A DNA stretch of 64,000 bases from Pseudomonadota bacterium (GTDB taxonomy: Bacteria; Pseudomonadota; Gammaproteobacteria; Ga0077536), in contig JADJYF010000019.1 in the NCBI GenBank assembly GCA_016719885.1, positions 93,297 to 157,296 of the forward strand. Direction: 5' to 3'. Each line of letters starts with the position of its first letter. Within the stretch, counting starts at the first letter, position 1. The notes under the pieces were generated by a model. The model worked only from the letters and a program-made list of their open reading frames with translations. It was not told the DNA's origin and ran no database searches. Positions 60,937 to 64,000 of this stretch are shown in pieces. A program made the translations under genes and the position numbers.

Positions 60937-61848
60937 TCAGGCGCAGTAATCGACGCCCTTGAGCCTGGCCTCGCGCACCACCGTCGCGAGGCACTGGATG
61001 ACTTGCGGGCGTGCGAAGCCGCGGCGATAGAACACCGCGATGGTGCGCGTCGGCTGCGGCGCCACGAACGGCCGCACCACCAGGTGCTCGGCGAGATCCT
61101 CGTTGATGCGCATGGTCGACGGCAGGATGGTGAGGCCGGCGCCCATCGCCACCATCTGGCAGATGGTTTCCAGCGAGCTGCCTTCCAGCGTCTTCTGCAA
61201 GGCGCCCATGTCCGGCCCCACCGGGCAGATCTCGATGACTTGGTCGCGAAAGCAGTTGCGCGCGCCGAGCAGCAGCAGGGTGTCGGACGCGAGATCCGCC
61301 GGTGCGATGCGCTTCTTCTTCGCCAGCGGGTGGCCGGCCGGCAGCGCGACGTTGAACGGTTCGTCGTAGAGCGGCCGCGACAGCAGCTGCGGGTCGGCAT
61401 AGGGCAGGGACATGATGACGGCGTCCAGCTCGCCGCGTTTCAGCGCCGCCGCCAGGGCGTCGGTGAAATTCTCCTGCACCACCAGCGCCATGTGCGGCGC
61501 GTGCTGTTTCAAGCCGGGAATGAGCCGCGGCACGAGGTAGGGGCCGACGGTGTAGATGACGCCGAGCCTGAGTTCGCGTCCCAGCGGATCGCGCGCCGCC
61601 TCGGCAATGACCTTCACGGTGTCGGCCGCGCCCAGCACGGTTTCGGCCTGCGCCACGATGGCGCGGCCGATGTCGGTCACCAGCACGTCGTTGTGGCTGC
61701 GCTCGAACAGGCGCACGCCGAGCTCATCCTCGAGTTTGCGCACCGCCACGCTCAAGGTCGGCTGGCTGACGAAACAGGCCTCGGCGGCCTTGCCGAAATG
61801 CCGGTGGCGCGCGACGGCCACGATGTAGCGCAGTTCGGTGAGTGTCAT
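60937..61848 (-). CDS. oxyR: LysR-type hydrogen-peroxide regulator OxyR
   Basis: A 303-residue LysR regulator. The N-terminal helix-turn-helix reads AACFVSQPTLSVAVRKLEDE near residues 23-43; the inducer domain carries both peroxide-sensing cysteines in CFRDQVIEIC: Cys199 and Cys208, the same numbers and spacing as in E. coli OxyR. That makes a disulphide-switch OxyR rather than a generic LysR protein. Its target genes are not adjacent: the neighbours are the convergent protease gene and a CbbY-like phosphatase gene 34 bases upstream. Confidence 0.93.
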   Translation of the reverse strand: MTLTELRYIVAVARHRHFGKAAEACFVSQPTLSVAVRKLEDELGVRLFERSHNDVLVTDIGRAIVAQAETVLGAADTVKVIAEAARDPLGRELRLGVIYTVGPYLVPRLIPGLKQHAPHMALVVQENFTDALAAALKRGELDAVIMSLPYADPQLLSRPLYDEPFNVALPAGHPLAKKKRIAPADLASDTLLLLGARNCFRDQVIEICPVGPDMGALQKTLEGSSLETICQMVAMGAGLTILPSTMRINEDLAEHLVVRPFVAPQPTRTIAVFYRRGFARPQVIQCLATVVREARLKGVDYCA

Positions 61849-61882
61849 GCAGAGTCAGGCGTAAGAACGACGCGGGCAGCGC

Positions 61883-62692
61883 TCAGGCGTGGGCACGCAG
61901 CGCCGCGCGCGGCTCGTCGCCGAGCGCGCCGTGGCGGCGCAACACCAGCGTTTCGAACAGCGACAGGTCGACATAGTGATGACCGGCGGCACAGCCTTCG
62001 AGCACCGTGAACGGCGCATGGGGCTCGCCGGCGGAATCGACCACCAGGTCGGCGTCGGGAAAATGCTCGTCGCGGGTGAAGCGGTGGGTGGTGACGATGG
62101 TCACCAATCCCGCGGCGCGCGCCGCGGCCAGGCCGTTCAAGGTGTCTTCCAGCGCCACGGTGTGCGCGGCGGCGGTACCGAGTCGTTCCAGCGCCGCCAG
62201 GTACACGGCCGGCGAGGGCTTTTTCTGCGGTACGGAGTCACAGGTCTCGAGCGCCGTGAACCATTGGCGCCAACCCGGCGGCAGGTTGTTGTCGAGCAGC
62301 GTTTCGATGTTGCTGCGCGCCGAACTGGTGGCGATGCCGAGCTTGAGGCCGGCGCCGCGCGCCTCGTCCAGCAGGCGCCGGATGCCGGGGCGCAGCGGCA
62401 CTTCGCCCTCGGTCAGCATGGCGGCGTACTTGCGGGTCTTGGCCTTGTGCATGGCCACCACGAATTGCTCGAACTCGGCGTCGGTCGCGAAGCGGCGGCG
62501 CAGACGGCGGCCATAATCGGCGATGCGTTCGCGGCCGCCCGAGATCGCCAGCAGTTCGCGATAAAGCTCGGGCGTCCAGTTCCAGTCCAGGCCGTATTCC
62601 TGGAACACGTGGTTGAACGCCAGTCGGTGCACGTCCTCGGTGTCGGCCAGCGTGCCGTCGACGTCGAAAATGATCCCCTGCAGTGTTTTCAC
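61883..62692 (-). CDS. HAD-family phosphatase, CbbY-like
   Basis: A 269-residue HAD hydrolase. Motif I is GIIFDVDGTLADTEDVHR (nucleophile Asp in D-x-D-G-T), motif II is the Ser/Thr of GIATSSARSN, and motif III/IV includes KKPSPAVYL and ALEDTLNGLAAARAAG. The LDWNWTPELYRELLAISGG cap is like CbbY, which removes inhibitory sugar phosphates in Calvin-cycle bacteria. No RuBisCO is seen here, so the role is only tentative. The family starts right at GTG 62692 (MKTLQGIIFDVDG...), which I prefer; ATG at 62752 or 62788 would add a non-conserved tail. It lies 34 bases upstream of oxyR on the same strand. Confidence 0.82.
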   Translation of the reverse strand: MKTLQGIIFDVDGTLADTEDVHRLAFNHVFQEYGLDWNWTPELYRELLAISGGRERIADYGRRLRRRFATDAEFEQFVVAMHKAKTRKYAAMLTEGEVPLRPGIRRLLDEARGAGLKLGIATSSARSNIETLLDNNLPPGWRQWFTALETCDSVPQKKPSPAVYLAALERLGTAAAHTVALEDTLNGLAAARAAGLVTIVTTHRFTRDEHFPDADLVVDSAGEPHAPFTVLEGCAAGHHYVDLSLFETLVLRRHGALGDEPRAALRAHA

Positions 62693-62770
62693 CGAACGCT
62701 TTCGAGCCTCGACCGTGAGCGTGATTGTGGGTTTCAGTCTATGCGAGTCCATCTGATTAAGCGATTGATT

Positions 62771-62788
62771 ATGGGCAGTTATGCCCAT
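62771..62788. promoter_or_regulatory. Inverted repeat in the CbbY-like gene upstream region
   Basis: ATGGGCA-GTTA-TGCCCAT, 7-bp arms with a 4-base loop, inside a short AT-richer stretch 79 bases upstream of the preferred GTG start. It could be an operator. If translation started at ATG 62788 it would be inside the coding part. Confidence 0.35.
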
Positions 62789-62836
62789 TTCTCCCGCTCA
62801 GGTGGGGGGCTGTGGGCGCCTTGCAAGGGCCGCGCT

Positions 62837-64000
62837 CTAGCGGTCCTCGACAGCTTGTCGGTCGGAAGGCTTGGAAACTTCAGGCCCGTCGAGTTCCACG
62901 CGCTCGATTTTTTCAAAGCGCTCGGTGATCTTGCGTGCCGAGACGTTGACCTCGTCGACGTCCTTGTTGGCCTGCTGGATGTGCACCGCAAGCTTGTCCA
63001 TGCGCGTGCGGAAGCGTTGGAAGTCGTCGGCCAGGTAGCCTAAGTGGCGCTGGATGATGTCGACCTGTTCGCGGGTGGCGGCATCCTTCAGCACCGCCGC
63101 GGCGGTGTTGAGGATCGCCCACAGCGTGGTCGGCGAGGTCAACCACACGCGGTTGGCCTGGGCAAAATCGACCAGGTCGGGGTGGTGGGCCTGGATCTCG
63201 GCAAACACCGCTTCGGCCGGGATGAACATGATGGCGCTGTCGGCGGTTACGTCGCGCACGATGTACTTGTCGGCGATGTCCTTGACGTGTTTGCGGATGT
63301 CCTGTTTGAACTGCGCCTCGGCGCGCTTGCGCTCGAGCTCGGCGCGGCTGGTGTCGGTCATGAAGCGGAACGACTCGAGCGGAAACTTCGAATCGATGCA
63401 GATGGTGCCGGTCGGGTAGGGCAGCAACAGCACGCAGTCGGCGATGCGATCATTACCGAGCCGGTACTGCAGGGCATAGCTCGACGGCGGCAGCACGTTT
63501 GCCACCAATTGCGCGAGCTGCACTTCGCCGAAGGCGCCGCGCGAACGCTTGTCGACCAGGATCTCCTGCAGGCTCACCACTTCGCTGGACAGCGCGGTGA
63601 TCTTCTTCTGCGCTTCGTCGATCAAGGCCAGGCGCTTGATGACATCGGTGAACGTGGCGGTGGTCTTCTCGAAACCATCGGACAGGCGCTTGTCGACCTG
63701 GCCGGCGATTTCCTTCAAGCGTTCGTCGGTGACGCGCGTCAGCGCTTCGACGCGTTGGCCAAGATCGGTCGAACCGCGCAACAAGGCTTCGCCGAGCTGC
63801 TGGTGCAGGCTGTCGAAACCGCTGCGCATGCTGTCCTGCAGGGTTGCGAGCACGCGACCGCCCTGTTCTTCCGCGTGACGCCGATGCTCGGCCAGCGCCA
63901 TCGCCAATTGCTCACGCTGCTCGCGTAGCTGTCCGAGCACCAGCGCGCGATCGTCGGCGAGGGTGGTCGACAGCGCGAGCTTGGTCGCTTCCATGCGCGT
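62837..64000 (-). CDS. rmuC: RmuC-family DNA recombination protein (partial at the right edge)
   Basis: The last ~386 residues of RmuC; the N-terminus lies beyond the window. The visible part has a long coiled coil (RALVLGQLREQREQLAMALA and further heptads), then the nuclease-like core: SRGAFGEVQLAQLVANVLPP, YALQYRLGNDRIADCVLLLP, CIDSKFPLESF and ADSAIMFIPAEAVFAEI. The family limits recombination at short inverted repeats and has a PD-(D/E)xK-like core. It ends near a short gap to the CbbY-like gene, both on the minus strand. Confidence 0.92.
   Translation of the reverse strand, partial: TRMEATKLALSTTLADDRALVLGQLREQREQLAMALAEHRRHAEEQGGRVLATLQDSMRSGFDSLHQQLGEALLRGSTDLGQRVEALTRVTDERLKEIAGQVDKRLSDGFEKTTATFTDVIKRLALIDEAQKKITALSSEVVSLQEILVDKRSRGAFGEVQLAQLVANVLPPSSYALQYRLGNDRIADCVLLLPYPTGTICIDSKFPLESFRFMTDTSRAELERKRAEAQFKQDIRKHVKDIADKYIVRDVTADSAIMFIPAEAVFAEIQAHHPDLVDFAQANRVWLTSPTTLWAILNTAAAVLKDAATREQVDIIQRHLGYLADDFQRFRTRMDKLAVHIQQANKDVDEVNVSARKITERFEKIERVELDGPEVSKPSDRQAVEDR

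Noticed and set aside
1..64000. CRISPR array, rRNA operon, IS element, phage or plasmid functions
   Set aside because: No regularly spaced short repeats with unique spacers, no transposase, integrase or replication genes, and no rRNA-like sequence were found.

Overview
The window looks like chromosomal DNA of a high-GC, Gram-negative, respiratory proteobacterium, most likely a gammaproteobacterium. The basis is a ubiquinone gene (coq7), a rplM-rpsI pair, an OxyR with both classical redox cysteines, a Tad pilus locus, outer-membrane proteins and several PEP-CTERM/VPLPA surface proteins. I cannot name the genus. No phage, plasmid, IS element, CRISPR array or rRNA operon was seen. One tRNA (Gln, CTG) is present.

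Layout. 1-2615: end of a Tad pilus operon (tadB end, tadC, tadD-like lipoprotein, tadE-like pseudopilin). 2754-9583: small-molecule metabolism: nitrilase, a frameshifted SDR, a PAS protein with a C-terminal Cys module, and a minus-strand run of LLM flavoprotein, alpha/beta hydrolase, GFA protein and GMC oxidoreductase. 9732-15815: hybrid kinase and OmpR regulator, preceded by two tandem, unannotated 38-residue membrane miniproteins with matching upstream elements, then a STAS-like protein, a nitroreductase and CorA. 16205-16860: a block of about 92% G+C that is either an assembly artefact or a very odd sequence. 16992-25527: GT39-like membrane protein, a 1,205-residue Fe-S flavoprotein, a CmcJ-like oxygenase, a PilZ protein and a cytochrome P450. 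25620-36782: catabolic genes: hmgA (frameshifted), Rieske oxygenase, acyl-CoA-dehydrogenase-like flavoprotein, LLM flavoproteins, two Fe(II)/2OG oxygenases, DUF2333, IpdA/IpdB-like CoA-transferase subunits and an outer-membrane beta-barrel protein with a perfect FNR-type box upstream.

38627-56907 is a surface-protein island. Five proteins end in PEP-CTERM/VPLPA sorting signals, including a 2,336-residue protein made of six tandem ~199-residue repeats followed by seven ~119-residue Ig-like repeats. Between them sit a LuxR-type response regulator (frameshifted as read), a membrane hybrid histidine kinase and an RND/MMPL transporter. 57021-64000 is housekeeping: a partly duplicated tRNA-Gln tail around four tandem hairpins, tRNA-Gln, a four-helix-bundle protein, rpsI, rplM, coq7, a Deg protease, oxyR, a CbbY-like phosphatase and rmuC running off the end.

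Two cross-cutting points. A short palindrome with consensus GTGCGAATGAATTCGCAC plus a CCTACA tail recurs at seven intergenic sites, four of them arranged as two inverted pairs (REPIN-like). Three otherwise intact genes (SDR, hmgA, luxR-type regulator) each carry a single small frameshift in GC-rich sequence, so uncorrected indels in the consensus should be excluded before calling them pseudogenes.
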